64,000 nucleotides of DNA from NCBI GenBank assembly GCA_937924525.1, contig CALDSU010000015.1:1-64000 (forward strand), given 5' to 3'. The stretch comes from an uncultured Bryobacteraceae bacterium (GTDB taxonomy: Bacteria > Acidobacteriota > Terriglobia > Bryobacterales > Bryobacteraceae). How positions within the stretch are numbered: the stretch's first letter is position 1; each line of letters opens with the position of its first letter. Below are positions 33,643 to 42,957 of this stretch, in pieces. Under the pieces are notes generated by a model. That model was not told the DNA's origin. It searched no databases and was given only the letters and a program-made list of their open reading frames with translations. A program made the translations under genes and the position numbers.

Positions 33643-34638
33643 TTACTCGCTTTTCAGGTTGCGCTCCATCAGGAGGCGGATCGCCTCCGCCGGGCTGCGT
33701 CCCAGGTGAAGCATGGCATGCATCTGTTCGGCGATCGGCATTTCCACCTGACGCCGGCGGGCCAGTTCCACGGCGGCGCGGGTGGTCTCGACGCCCTCGG
33801 CGACCATGGACATCGATGCCACGATCTCGCCCAGGTCCCGCCCCTTCGCCAACTCGATTCCCACCATGCGGTTCCGGCTCAGTTCGCCATGGCAGGTCAG
33901 CACCAGATCGCCCATGCCGGCCAAGCCCGCCAACGTTCGGGGATCGCCCCCCATCGCCACCGACAAGCGCGTCATCTCGGCAAGCCCTCTGGTAACCAAA
34001 GCGGCCAGCGCGTTCGGACCCAGCCCTAAGCCCTGACAAACACCCGCGCCAACGGCGATCACGTTCTTCAGCGCGCCACCGAGTTCCACACCCACCACGT
34101 CCGTGTTGGTGTAAAGCCGGAGAGCCGGTCCGGAACACGCATGCTGGATTCCCTTTGCTAAGTCAAGGTCCTCCGAAGCTATTACGATAGCGGTAGGAGC
34201 TCCGCGCGCCACCTCCCGGGCAAACGAGGGACCGGAGAGCGCCGCCACCGCCGCCGGAAAGGGAAGGACCTCCCGGATTACTTGCGTCATGCGCAACAGC
34301 GATTGATTTTCCAATCCCTTAGTCGCGCTCACCAACTGCATTCCAGGGCGAATCCACGGGGCCATCCGGCGGTAGATTTCGCGCACGTGAACTGAGGGAA
34401 CCACGCTGATGACGATGCTGGCGCCGTCTAAAGCTTCCGCAAACTCCGAAGTTGGCAAGACGGAGGGAGGCAAAGGAAAGCCGGGCAGATAAACCGGATT
34501 CTCTCGGCTACTACGAATAGAGGAAACAATCTCCGGTTCCCGGACCCACAAATTGACCCGCCGGAACCGCGAGGCCAGAACCCGCGCCAGAGCGGTGCCC
34601 CAACTGCCGCCTCCGATCACCGCGAGTACGTCTGTCAC
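33643..34638 (-). CDS. gpsA: Glycerol-3-phosphate dehydrogenase [NAD(P)+]
   Basis: Makes sn-glycerol-3-phosphate from dihydroxyacetone phosphate for phospholipid synthesis; cytosolic, 331 residues. The Rossmann motif VIGGGSWGTALA is at residues 6-17, SATKGLE and ALSGPSFAREVARG follow, and the catalytic Lys lies in VELGGALKNVIAVGAG. GTG 34638 has GGAGAGGT upstream and overlaps the plsY stop as GTGA, so translation is coupled. PlsY, which uses the product, is immediately upstream, a functional pair. Confidence 0.97.
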   Translation of the reverse strand: MTDVLAVIGGGSWGTALARVLASRFRRVNLWVREPEIVSSIRSSRENPVYLPGFPLPPSVLPTSEFAEALDGASIVISVVPSVHVREIYRRMAPWIRPGMQLVSATKGLENQSLLRMTQVIREVLPFPAAVAALSGPSFAREVARGAPTAIVIASEDLDLAKGIQHACSGPALRLYTNTDVVGVELGGALKNVIAVGAGVCQGLGLGPNALAALVTRGLAEMTRLSVAMGGDPRTLAGLAGMGDLVLTCHGELSRNRMVGIELAKGRDLGEIVASMSMVAEGVETTRAAVELARRRQVEMPIAEQMHAMLHLGRSPAEAIRLLMERNLKSE

Positions 34639-35243
34639 GCGGAACCTCTCCGGGAGAAGCGGAAGACGTTCTCCGTGCCGGCCCTGAGCCGCGCCAGGTT
34701 GGACTTGTGCCGATAGATGATAAAGGCTCCTCCTGCCGCCGCCGCGAATACTATGTATATCGGAGGATGGGAGATCAGCCACACCGCAAACGGAAAGGTC
34801 CCTGCTCCCAGGATCGACCCAAGCGAGATGTAGCGGGTCCTGGCGACGGTAATGACAAAAACAATGAGCACTGCCACAAGTGGCAAGGGAGTCAGGTAGA
34901 GAAACGCCCCGACGAAACTGGCGACGGCCTTGCCTCCCTGGAAGCGCAGGAAGACAGGAAATGCGTGGCCGGCCACCACGGCGAGCGCGGCGGCAGTCAT
35001 CCAGCGCAGGTCACCGCCGGTCAGGCGTTCCGCCAGCCAGACCGCGAAAAATCCTTTGGCGATATCCAGCGCCAGGGTGGCCACGCCGGCGGCGCGGCCC
35101 GCCGTCCGGAGAACGTTGGTCGCTCCAATGTTCCCGCTACCGGTGGCCCGCACGTCCGCTCCCGTGAGCTTTTTCACCAGCAGGAAACCGAAGGGAATGG
35201 AGCCGATCAGGTAGGCGGCCGCGATCGCGAGCAGAGGAACCAT
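34635..35243 (-). CDS. plsY: Glycerol-3-phosphate acyltransferase PlsY
   Basis: Inner-membrane enzyme that transfers an acyl group from acyl-phosphate to glycerol-3-phosphate, the first step of phosphatidic acid synthesis. 202 residues with about five helices. The three PlsY loops are visible: YLIGSIPFGFLL with ATGSGNIGATNVLRT (loop 1), GHAFPVFLRFQGGKAVA (loop 2) and the region near IIYRHKSNLARL (loop 3). It overlaps gpsA by 4 bases and begins 3 bases after thpR. Confidence 0.97.
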   Translation of the reverse strand: MVPLLAIAAAYLIGSIPFGFLLVKKLTGADVRATGSGNIGATNVLRTAGRAAGVATLALDIAKGFFAVWLAERLTGGDLRWMTAAALAVVAGHAFPVFLRFQGGKAVASFVGAFLYLTPLPLVAVLIVFVITVARTRYISLGSILGAGTFPFAVWLISHPPIYIVFAAAAGGAFIIYRHKSNLARLRAGTENVFRFSRRGSA

Positions 35244-35246
35244 GGG

Positions 35247-35795
35247 TCAGGAGAAAGGAAACTCCGCTAGCTTAGTGTACACGCTGCCGCCCGGCGCGGG
35301 TTTGCTAAGGTACAGGAAGAACTCGCGCGCCGTGAACCTGCCGAACTCCTTCGCGCGGGCGGCGGCGATCTCGCGCAGCAACCGGTCAAGGGGCACGGGA
35401 TGGCGGATGCGCGCCAGCGTCAGATGGGGCGCAAAGGGCCGGGTTTCCCGAGCGACGCCGAGCTGGCCGAGCGCTTCGTCGGTGTCGCGCGCCAGCATGG
35501 CCAGTTCCGGCGGAGCTTCGATGCCGGCCCAGAAGACCCGCGGCGCGCGCTCGTGCGGAAAGAAACCCAGCCCCTGGATCCGGATGTCAATGGGCGGCCG
35601 CGGCGTAAGAGCGCGCAGCGCGGTCTTCACCTCTTCCAGCCGCTCTTCCGGCCACTCGCCGATGAATTTGGTGGTGATATGGAGGTTGGCTGCGGGGCTC
35701 CACGAAAGCCTGGCCAGCGGCCGCAACCTCGCCTGGAACGCGTCCAGCGTCCGGATAGAATCCGCGGGCAGATCGAGTCCAACAAAAAGGCGCAT
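35247..35795 (-). CDS. thpR: RNA 2',3'-cyclic phosphodiesterase (LigT/ThpR)
   Basis: 2H-phosphoesterase of 182 residues that opens 2',3'-cyclic phosphate ends of RNA to 2'-phosphates. It starts MRLFVGLDLP and has both catalytic HxT motifs, HITTKFIGEW near residue 40 and HLTLARIRHP near 125. ATG 35795 is taken because the family begins here; the open frame extends upstream into the sialidase-like gene. Sialidase-like, thpR, plsY and gpsA are closely packed on one strand. Confidence 0.93.
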   Translation of the reverse strand: MRLFVGLDLPADSIRTLDAFQARLRPLARLSWSPAANLHITTKFIGEWPEERLEEVKTALRALTPRPPIDIRIQGLGFFPHERAPRVFWAGIEAPPELAMLARDTDEALGQLGVARETRPFAPHLTLARIRHPVPLDRLLREIAAARAKEFGRFTAREFFLYLSKPAPGGSVYTKLAEFPFS

Positions 35796-35806
35796 GGAAC
35801 GGGGTA

Positions 35807-36880
35807 TCAGTCTGCGAAATCCGCCTCCCTTAGCATCCGGCGTACGCCGCCTTGCATGGTGGTCACCCAGAGGACGCCCGGTTGCTGTTCGTATAGATAA
35901 GGGTAGGCCAGACTCTTGCCGCGCTCGCGGGCGATGACCACCGGCTTCGTCCAAGTCTTGCCCTCATCATTCGAAAAGGCCATCGACAGTTCACCCCGGT
36001 GCGCCCAGACCGGCTGCGCGTAAGCCTGTCCGCCATCCCGCCGCGGCAGCGTTTCTCCCTCCGGTTGCGGGCGGTTCCAGAGCAACACCAGCCGCCCGCT
36101 CCGCAGCCGCTTGACCAGTCCGGGGGCGGTGCTGGCTTCAATCGCGCTGGGGCGCAGGACGGTCCAGCGCAGCCCATCGTCCTCGGAGAACGCCTCCCAG
36201 AACTTGTCGAGGCTGGTCCGCAACAGCAGCCACAAGCGGCCGTCTTTCAGTTGCTCCACCGTCGCTTCAATCGAGCCTTCGTGATGGCCTGACCCGCCCA
36301 GGTCGAGAAGGTTGCTCGCCTGCCAGGTCCGGCCTTCATCGCCGGAAGCGTAGGTCTGGGTGAAGTGGCGGGGGTATGCGGGAATCATGTTCTGCGCGGT
36401 CACGACCACCTTGCCGCTCCGGGTCTGGATCATGTCCCGAATCGCCCCGCAGTAGCCGCGCTGCACCAACTGGACGTCGGTCCAGGTGCGGCCATCATCC
36501 ACACTCCGCGCGGACCAGACGTCGGCGCGAATGTCATCGCCCTGCCGCCGCCGCTCATTGTCCCAGCGCCAGCGGAACGAATGCATATCCATGAACACCA
36601 CGATCACGGCGCCGGAGCGCGTGCGCACCATCGCCCGTTCGTTGCTGATCTTGAGGTTCGGCCCGGCGGGAAACATCGGGTGCGGCTCCCAGGTGGCGCC
36701 GCCGTCGCCGCTGATCCATGCCGCCTGGCCGTCGACGGTAAGAATCCTGTCGCCGGGAAGGCTGGTGAAGGGGCCCATGCGGTTGGACGGCAGCGGCTGA
36801 GTCTTCGGGTGGTGCCACCGCGCGCCGGTCTGTCCGAAAACGCTGACGGCGAGCAAGGACGCTGCGAACAATCGTGTCAT
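35807..36880 (-). CDS. Exported sialidase-like BNR-repeat protein
   Basis: 357 residues with a Sec signal (1-16). Five Asp-box (BNR) repeats are readable: SGDGGATW, SVDDGRTW, SGDEGRTW, SEDDGLRW and SNDEGKTW, the signature of six-bladed sialidase propellers. Candidate active-site residues include an Arg-rich N-terminal segment and Glu in GSIEATVEQL. The family also contains proteins acting on sugars other than sialic acid, and nothing else here handles sialate, so a broader exo-glycosidase or binding role is possible. It ends 11 bases before thpR. Confidence 0.85.
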   Translation of the reverse strand: MTRLFAASLLAVSVFGQTGARWHHPKTQPLPSNRMGPFTSLPGDRILTVDGQAAWISGDGGATWEPHPMFPAGPNLKISNERAMVRTRSGAVIVVFMDMHSFRWRWDNERRRQGDDIRADVWSARSVDDGRTWTDVQLVQRGYCGAIRDMIQTRSGKVVVTAQNMIPAYPRHFTQTYASGDEGRTWQASNLLDLGGSGHHEGSIEATVEQLKDGRLWLLLRTSLDKFWEAFSEDDGLRWTVLRPSAIEASTAPGLVKRLRSGRLVLLWNRPQPEGETLPRRDGGQAYAQPVWAHRGELSMAFSNDEGKTWTKPVVIARERGKSLAYPYLYEQQPGVLWVTTMQGGVRRMLREADFAD

Positions 36881-36974
36881 GAGTAGAGTTCTCTGCCCGG
36901 GGCCGAAGGCCGTAGCGCTGCTCCAGGCTTCCCGGCGAGGGTATCAGGAAACGGGGCCGCGGAGCAATCGCCGC

Positions 36975-37607
36975 TCACCGCCCCTGGAGGAAGTAGTTGT
37001 ACTGCTTCTCCCGTCCGATGGTCGTCTCCATCCCGTGCCCGGGGTAGACCAGCGTTTCCTCCGGCAGGGTCAGCAGCTTGGCGTGGATCGAGCGCAGGAT
37101 CTGCCGTGCATCTCCGCCCGGCAGGTCCGTGCGGCCGATGCTGTCGCGGAACAGCGTATCGCCGGCCACCAGTTTCGCTGCCGCGGGCAGCCAGAGGCAC
37201 AGGCTGCCCTGCGTGTGCCCGGGCGTGTGGAGGACCGTGAACGCGTGTTCTCCCACTCGCAGGGTGTCGCCGTCCCGGGCATCCTGGTCGATGGCAGTGC
37301 GCTCGGGCGTGGGCATGCCCAGCCACGCGGCTTGCGCGTCCAGGTGGGCGTAAAGCGGGAGGTCGTGGGCGTGCATGTAGACGGGCGCTCCGGTGGCCTG
37401 CTTCAATTTCGCCGCGCCGCCGATGTGATCGATGTGCGCGTGGGTGATGGCGACCAGCTTCAGCCGCAGCCCATGCCGCTCGAGGATGCCCAGGATCTCG
37501 GCCACGTTGTCGCCGGGGTCGATCACCAGCGCCTCCCGCGTGGTTTCGTCGCCGAACACCGAACAATTGCACTGCAACATGCCGACGGGCAGGATTTCGT
37601 GGATCAT
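36975..37607 (-). CDS. Metallo-beta-lactamase-fold hydrolase (glyoxalase II-like)
   Basis: 210 residues, cytosolic. Metal-site motifs are THAHIDHIGG (HxHxDH), the His in HTPGHTQGSLCLW, the Asp in AGDTLFRDSIGR, and the final His in YPGHGMETTIG, all typical of YcbL/glyoxalase II-like enzymes that hydrolyse thioesters. The C-terminal substrate domain of true glyoxalase II is missing, as in YcbL. It is divergent from ygfZ with only 37 bases between. Confidence 0.92.
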   Translation of the reverse strand: MIHEILPVGMLQCNCSVFGDETTREALVIDPGDNVAEILGILERHGLRLKLVAITHAHIDHIGGAAKLKQATGAPVYMHAHDLPLYAHLDAQAAWLGMPTPERTAIDQDARDGDTLRVGEHAFTVLHTPGHTQGSLCLWLPAAAKLVAGDTLFRDSIGRTDLPGGDARQILRSIHAKLLTLPEETLVYPGHGMETTIGREKQYNYFLQGR

Positions 37608-37644
37608 GGGAAAGCTCCGATTGTAGCGCCGCTATATTGAAAGC

Positions 37645-38589
37645 ATGGAGGCAACCCAAGGGTATCGCGCGCTGCGCGAAAACGCCGCGTGGTTTCCGCT
37701 CCCCGGCCGCGGCGTGATTCAGGCGGCCGGGGAGGACCGCGCCCGCCTGCTGCACGCGATGACGACCAACCATATTGAGCAGTTGACGCCCGGCCAGGGC
37801 TGCTACGCATTCTTTCTGACCGCGCAGGGCAAGATCATCGCCGACGCGCACGTGCTGTGTTTTCCGCAGTTCCTGCTGCTGGATGTGGAGCCGGCGGCGC
37901 GCGCGCGCGTGTACGAGCACCTGGATAAGTACATCATCGCCGACGACGTGACCCTGGAGGACCGGTCCGAGGCGCTGGAGGTCTGGGCGGTGGAGGGGCC
38001 GGGAGCCGCCGCGGCGCTGCTGGCTATGGGCGCGCCTGCGCCCGGCGAGCCTTGCGCGCACGCACCCTGGGAGGAGGCGGTTTTGGCGCGGATTTCCGCC
38101 ACGGGCCTGCCCGGCTTCCGGCTGTTCGTGCCCGCCGCCGCCACCGAGCACTGGCGGGCGCGCCTGACGGGTGTGATCCAGGCAAGCGAGGACGACGTGC
38201 GCACGGTGCGCATCGAGCGCGGAAAGCCTCGCCTGGGGGAGGATATCTACGAGACCACGCTGCCCATGGAGACCCAGCAGGCGCATGCGCTGCACTTTCA
38301 GAAGGGCTGCTACCTGGGCCAGGAGATCGTCGAGCGGGTCCGGTCGCGCGGGCACGTCAACCGGCTGCTGGTGGGTTTTCGCCTGGACGCACACATCCCG
38401 CCCGCGCCCCGCACGCCGGTCCTGGTGAACGGCCAGGAAGTGGGCCGGGTGACGTCGGCGGTCGTCTCGCCGGCGGAGGGCAAAGTCGCGGGCATGGCCT
38501 ACGTGCGGGTGCCCCACGACAAGCCCGGCACGGCGCTCGTGATCGGCGACGCGCCGGGCGTGGTGACCGCCGTGAGTTCGGGAATTTGA
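37645..38589 (+). CDS. ygfZ: YgfZ/GcvT-fold iron-sulfur maintenance protein
   Basis: 314 residues. Folate-binding protein related to GcvT that helps assemble or repair certain Fe-S proteins such as MiaB. The signature KGCYLGQEIVERVRSRGHVNR-like segment (about residues 219-238, KGCY-x-GQE with the conserved Cys) identifies the family, and IERGKPRLGEDI precedes it. The N-terminal part aligns to GcvT domain 1 (AAGEDRARLLHAMTTN). It converges on yhcH with 6 bases between stops. Confidence 0.92.
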   Translation: MEATQGYRALRENAAWFPLPGRGVIQAAGEDRARLLHAMTTNHIEQLTPGQGCYAFFLTAQGKIIADAHVLCFPQFLLLDVEPAARARVYEHLDKYIIADDVTLEDRSEALEVWAVEGPGAAAALLAMGAPAPGEPCAHAPWEEAVLARISATGLPGFRLFVPAAATEHWRARLTGVIQASEDDVRTVRIERGKPRLGEDIYETTLPMETQQAHALHFQKGCYLGQEIVERVRSRGHVNRLLVGFRLDAHIPPAPRTPVLVNGQEVGRVTSAVVSPAEGKVAGMAYVRVPHDKPGTALVIGDAPGVVTAVSSGI

Positions 38590-38595
38590 GCGCGC

Positions 38596-39147
38596 CTAGC
38601 CGCCCAGGCGTTGTTGTCGGTAAGCCGCCGCAACCTTCACCACCACTTTCCGGATGGTTTGCGGCGCGCCGGAATGACATCCGGGCAAGTGCGCCGCGCC
38701 GGGCGCGAAGACGGCAAACCGCCCAGGGAGCATTTCGATCTTTTCATAGCGGGCGGGGATCTCGAACAACTCCGCCTCCATCTTTTCATCGTACGGGTCC
38801 GTGACCTTGAGCGACGATGCGGGAGCGGAGCCGATCGTCTCTGCGCCTGAGATCAGCGCGTGCACGTCGATGTACTTACGGTGGGTCTCGAACTTGCCGG
38901 TTTCCGGCGCCTTGGTCTGAAGCGTGGAGATCATGGCGTACACCTCGTCGCCGGCGATGGGATAGCGGCCGTCCGGAAGCGTGGCCAGGTCCGCGCGCTC
39001 AAGGAACTCGAACGCCGCTTCCAAGCCTTCGACGTCGGTCCGGGAGCGCCACCCGCTGATGTCGCCCTGGGGGACGGAGGGACGTGGGGAGCAGGCAGTC
39101 ATCCCCACGGCGCCCGCGGCGCAAGGAAGGAACTGTCGTCGGGTCAT
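38596..39147 (-). CDS. YhcH/YjgK/YiaL-family protein with Tat/lipoprotein signal
   Basis: 183 residues. The core (about 35-180) has the cupin-like YhcH fold, with YEGD-type stretch replaced by AGDEVYAMI, the metal His in ETHRKYIDVHALISG, and APGAAHLPGC. Relatives act on the beta-anomer of sialic acid or sugar acids in the cytoplasm. This copy begins MTRRQFLPCAAGAVGMTAC, combining an RR motif with a lipobox Cys at residue 19, so it is probably an exported lipoprotein. It lies 221 bases downstream of a Gfo/Idh gene on the same strand. Confidence 0.85.
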   Translation of the reverse strand: MTRRQFLPCAAGAVGMTACSPRPSVPQGDISGWRSRTDVEGLEAAFEFLERADLATLPDGRYPIAGDEVYAMISTLQTKAPETGKFETHRKYIDVHALISGAETIGSAPASSLKVTDPYDEKMEAELFEIPARYEKIEMLPGRFAVFAPGAAHLPGCHSGAPQTIRKVVVKVAAAYRQQRLGG

Positions 39148-39368
39148 GGAGGAAATCGCTCGTCGAGTCTATCATGGCGCGCTTTCGCGCGGACACTCCG
39201 CCCGCGGGGGACGGCGCGTGCGCGCAAAAAGCCGAAGAGGGATGGGAACTCGCAAAATGTGTCCCTCCCCGGCTATCTCACACTCCGAAGCGCGTGGACC
39301 TTCGCGGCTCTGTCCCTGCTTCTGTGGCCTTTTGTCGGACTCGGTTTGCGAGACGGACGGTTGGTTGT

Positions 39369-40706
39369 CTACGAAAACTTCCAGCCCTTGCGGATCTCCG
39401 GCTTCAGGTACTGGTTCGCCTCGCTGTTGTTGGTGAAACGCATCCGCGCCGCGTCCCACTCGAGCTTGCCCGGCACGCGCAGAGCGATCACTCCCAAAAG
39501 AATCCACTCGGTGAACGGGCCAGCCACGGAGAAATCCGAGCACGCCGGCGTGCCGCCCTTGCAGGCGCGAATCCAGTCCCGATAGTGGCCCGGCGACCTC
39601 GTCAGCAGCGGCGGAGGCAGCTTGTACTCTTTCATGCGGGCTTCGGGCAGCAGACGCGTACGCTGGCCGTACTCGCCGGTGGTCATGATGCCCTTGTCGC
39701 CGATGAACAAGCTGCCGTTGTTGCCGTCGCCCAGCTTTTCTCCCTCCGGGACTCCCTCCGGCCGCGGCGGCATCAGTCCACCGTCATACCAGAAGACCTT
39801 CACGGGCGGCATGGAACCGCGCGCCGGGAAGTCGAAGCGCACGATCGACTGCTTGGGGAACATATTGGCGCTCGTGCCCTCCTGCCGGATGCACTCGACG
39901 CTGGTGGGCGCGGTCAGCAGCAAGGCCCAGTTGGGCGCGCCCAGAATGTGGCAGGCCATGTCGCCGAGCGCGCCGCAGCCGAAATCGTAAAAGCCGCGCC
40001 AGTTGTGCGGCAGATACGCGGGACTGTACTCTCGCGCCTTGGCGATACCCAGCCAGGTGTCCCAATCGAGCGTGAGCGGCACGGGCGCCGTCTCGACCTT
40101 CACTTCGGGCCCCTGGGGCCACACCGGACGGTTGGTCCAGGCGTGCACTTCGGTGATGTTGCCGATGTCGCCGGACCAGGCGATCTCGCAACACTCCCGC
40201 GTGCCGTCGATCGAATAGCCCTGGTTGCCCATCTGGGTGGCCACTTTGTACTTGGCCGCGGCTTTGGTCAACTCCCGCGCCTCCCATACCGTGCGGGTCA
40301 GCGGCTTCTGGCAATACACGTGGATGCCACGCTCCATCGCCCACATCGAAGCCATGCCGTGCATGTGATCGGGCGTGGACACGGTGACCGCGTCAATGCT
40401 CTTTTCGCGGTCCAGCATCTGCCGGAAGTCCTTGTACTTGGGCACGTCGGGATACTGCTTGAACAGACGCTCGGCCCGCTTTTCGTCCGGGTCGCACAAG
40501 GCCACGATGTTCTCCGTAGCGCAGCCAGCGACGTCGCTGTTGCCTTTGCCGCCCGCGCCGATCGCGGCGATGTTCAGCTTTTCGTTGGGGGACTTGAAGC
40601 CAAGCCGCCCAAGAGACGCCACCCGGCCGTACCCGCCCGTGGGAATTGCGCCAGCCAGCAGCGTGCCGTAGAAAAAGTAGCGTCGGGAGATGGTTCGGTG
40701 GGACAT
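39369..40706 (-). CDS. Gfo/Idh/MocA-family oxidoreductase with RR signal
   Basis: 445 residues. The N-terminus ISRRYFFYGTLLAGAIPTG is a twin-arginine-type signal. The Rossmann fold starts LNIAAIGAGGKGN (about residue 44), and the family's catalytic segment reads CQKPLTRTVWEARELTKAA, with Gln in place of the usual Glu before Lys-Pro. The C-terminal half contains FYDFGCGALGDMACHILGA with the active-site His. The layout matches large acidobacterial and planctomycete paralogs found beside glycosidases. Substrate unknown. Confidence 0.92.
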   Translation of the reverse strand: MSHRTISRRYFFYGTLLAGAIPTGGYGRVASLGRLGFKSPNEKLNIAAIGAGGKGNSDVAGCATENIVALCDPDEKRAERLFKQYPDVPKYKDFRQMLDREKSIDAVTVSTPDHMHGMASMWAMERGIHVYCQKPLTRTVWEARELTKAAAKYKVATQMGNQGYSIDGTRECCEIAWSGDIGNITEVHAWTNRPVWPQGPEVKVETAPVPLTLDWDTWLGIAKAREYSPAYLPHNWRGFYDFGCGALGDMACHILGAPNWALLLTAPTSVECIRQEGTSANMFPKQSIVRFDFPARGSMPPVKVFWYDGGLMPPRPEGVPEGEKLGDGNNGSLFIGDKGIMTTGEYGQRTRLLPEARMKEYKLPPPLLTRSPGHYRDWIRACKGGTPACSDFSVAGPFTEWILLGVIALRVPGKLEWDAARMRFTNNSEANQYLKPEIRKGWKFS

Positions 40707-40801
40707 GATGGGATGGAGGACTCCTGCCGATGTCTGCTTGCTGATTCAGCTATATCAGACGCGCTCGTCCGAGGCAATCCACCCGCTGGGGCGCGCTTTG
40801 C

Positions 40802-41740
40802 CTAGGCGACGACGTGCTGAGGTTTTCCCTCGAAGAACCGCCAGACGTTCTCGATCGCCAGGCGGAGACCAGCTTCCAGCGTTTCCGGGGTAATGCCCGC
40901 CGAGTGCGGGGTCAGCACTACATTGGGCAGCAGGGTCAGCGGGTGTCCCGGGGGCAGCGGCTCGACGGCGAACACGTCGAGGCCCGCCGCGGCCAGGCGT
41001 CCCTGGCGAAGCGCATCGGCCAGCGCGGCTTCATCCACCAACTGCCCGCGCGCCGTGTTGACAAAGATGGCTCCGGGTTTCATGCGCGCGAATTCGCGCT
41101 CTCCCAGAAACCCGGCGTTCTCTGGCGAGAGGCGCAGGTGCAGGCTGATGGCGTCGCTTTCGGCCAGCAGTGTTTCGAGGGGGACATGGGCGAAGCCCAG
41201 TTCCGGCTTGGGATGCGGAGTCCAGGCGAGCACACGCATGCCGATGGCCTCAGCCAGACGGGCGAACTCGCGGCCGATGGCGCCCAGACCGATGACCCCG
41301 GCGGTCTTGCCGCGCAGCAAGGGCACTTGCGCCCGCGGCCACTCGCCCTGCCGGACGCGTCTATCGATCTCCACCACCCGCCGCGCCGCCGCCAGCAGGA
41401 GCATCAGCGCGTGTTCGGCGATGGCCGGCGCGGCCACCGCCGGGGTGTGGGTGACCCGCACGCTATGCGCCCGGGCGGCGTCGAGATCCACGTTGTCGGT
41501 GCCGGTGCCCCAGATGGACACGAGTCGCAGCGAGGGGCAGGCGGCGAACACCGCGGCGGTGAACCGGGTAGAGGAACGAATATTGATCACCACTTCTGCG
41601 CCCGCGATGCGTTCCCGGAGCCGCTCCTCGCTGCCGGGCAGCGTGTCGAAATACCCGACCGGCTCGCGGCGGATGAGCTCCTGGTAGGCTTGGCTGGGGC
41701 CCAGCACGGGCGGGGCGTCATCCGGGATGACAATGCGCAT
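40802..41740 (-). CDS. D-2-hydroxyacid dehydrogenase family protein
   Basis: 312 residues, NAD(H)-dependent, cytosolic, reducing a 2-keto acid or oxidising a D-2-hydroxy acid. The nucleotide-binding motif GVIGLGAIGREFARLAEA is near residue 148. The catalytic Arg lies in VNTARGQLVDE, the Glu in GLDVFAVEPLP and the His in LTPHSAGIT, all in the proper order. Whether it makes phosphoglycerate, glyoxylate or another acid cannot be stated. It follows the TPR protein gene by 26 bases. Confidence 0.92.
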   Translation of the reverse strand: MRIVIPDDAPPVLGPSQAYQELIRREPVGYFDTLPGSEERLRERIAGAEVVINIRSSTRFTAAVFAACPSLRLVSIWGTGTDNVDLDAARAHSVRVTHTPAVAAPAIAEHALMLLLAAARRVVEIDRRVRQGEWPRAQVPLLRGKTAGVIGLGAIGREFARLAEAIGMRVLAWTPHPKPELGFAHVPLETLLAESDAISLHLRLSPENAGFLGEREFARMKPGAIFVNTARGQLVDEAALADALRQGRLAAAGLDVFAVEPLPPGHPLTLLPNVVLTPHSAGITPETLEAGLRLAIENVWRFFEGKPQHVVA

Positions 41741-41766
41741 GGACTCATTATCGCGGAGGCGGCTGG

Positions 41767-42948
41767 TCAGCCCCGCTTGTAGGGCGTGGAAAGGTGCCGG
41801 CGGGCATCTCTGGCGGCGTCCGCCTCGGGGGCGTGCGCGATGGCTTTCCGGTACGCTTCCAGCGCCTGCGCGCGCCGCTGGGTGAGATCGTAGATCTGCC
41901 CGATCCGCAGGTAAGCCAGCGTGCCCGTGTTGAGGTCCACCTCGTGAATGCCCGCGGTCACGCGTTGCAGGTTGCCGAGCGCCGCTTCGTAATCGCGATA
42001 CCAGAACAGGATGTTGCCGAACTGGTAGGCGATCTTCTCGTAAGGGAGTTTCTGATAGCCCGGCGCGCCGGACTCCTTGAGCTTTGCGACGTGCTCGATG
42101 GCGCCCAACGCGCGTTTCTTGTCGCCCAGGCTGCTATAAAGCTGCGCCCGCTCGAACCAGAGCAGGTAGTTGCGCGGGAACTGGCTGGTCAGTTCTTCCA
42201 GCAGCGGCTCGGCGTCCTTCCAGCGCTGTTCGCGGCGGTAGAGCGCGCACAGCAGCACCTTGGCGTCGACGCGGTTCCAATAGCCCTTTTCCGCCACCAG
42301 GCGAAGCGTGCGGATTCCCTCCTCCTTGTCGCCGTGGAAGCCGACCAGGAATCCCAGCATCTTGTAAAACAAGGGCAGGCTGCCGACTACGTAGTCGTGG
42401 GCGCCCTGCATCAGCCGGGCGTCGTAGTTGGACGGCTCCAGTTCGGTGATCTGGTTGTGCAACTTGCGGCCCTGCGTGGCGTCGCGCAAGGAATCCATCC
42501 ACCTCTTGCGAATCAGGAAGTTCCAGTTGGCCTGCAGCCCGTACGCGACGCCCAAGGCGTAGAGCGCCGCGGTGTCTTTGGGGTTCTTGCTGACCCGCGC
42601 CTGGGCCAGCCGCATGGCCTGGCTGACGGCGTCCAGGAACTTCCGCTCGGTCTCCGGGGTGGTGTCCGCCGTCGGGCGGCGCAGGAAGGAATTGTTGCCG
42701 GAGACCAGCTCGCTTTCCAGCGCGCCCACCCGGTACAGTTCCCGGAACTGAATCGCCTGGGCCAGGTGGTTGTAGCCGTCCGGCCAATCCGGTTTGGCCC
42801 GGATCTCCTTGGCGAATTCGGCGATGGCCTCATCGTATTCAAGGTTATAAAAGTGCTGAAAACCTTTGGAGGCCAGCGGATCGTAAGCATTCACCTGGGC
42901 CAGCATCAGGGCGGGCCAAAACGCCAGAACGGGCCAGGAAACACGCAT
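41767..42948 (-). CDS. Exported TPR-repeat protein
   Basis: 393 residues with a Sec-type signal (1-17). Several tetratricopeptide units are visible, for example LASKGFQHFYNLEYDEAIAE near residue 26, and the C-terminal TGTLAYLRIGQIYDLTQRRA. The middle region holds ALGVAYGLQANWNFLIRKRW, giving a membrane-associated look. TPR proteins act as scaffolds and no enzymatic site is seen. It begins 9 bases after queG, so it is likely co-transcribed. Function unknown. Confidence 0.78.
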   Translation of the reverse strand: MRVSWPVLAFWPALMLAQVNAYDPLASKGFQHFYNLEYDEAIAEFAKEIRAKPDWPDGYNHLAQAIQFRELYRVGALESELVSGNNSFLRRPTADTTPETERKFLDAVSQAMRLAQARVSKNPKDTAALYALGVAYGLQANWNFLIRKRWMDSLRDATQGRKLHNQITELEPSNYDARLMQGAHDYVVGSLPLFYKMLGFLVGFHGDKEEGIRTLRLVAEKGYWNRVDAKVLLCALYRREQRWKDAEPLLEELTSQFPRNYLLWFERAQLYSSLGDKKRALGAIEHVAKLKESGAPGYQKLPYEKIAYQFGNILFWYRDYEAALGNLQRVTAGIHEVDLNTGTLAYLRIGQIYDLTQRRAQALEAYRKAIAHAPEADAARDARRHLSTPYKRG

Positions 42949-42957
42949 GCTGCCTAC

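Noticed and set aside
37633-37638. TATATT ahead of ygfZ
   Set aside because: Only seven bases before the start codon, too close for a normal leader.
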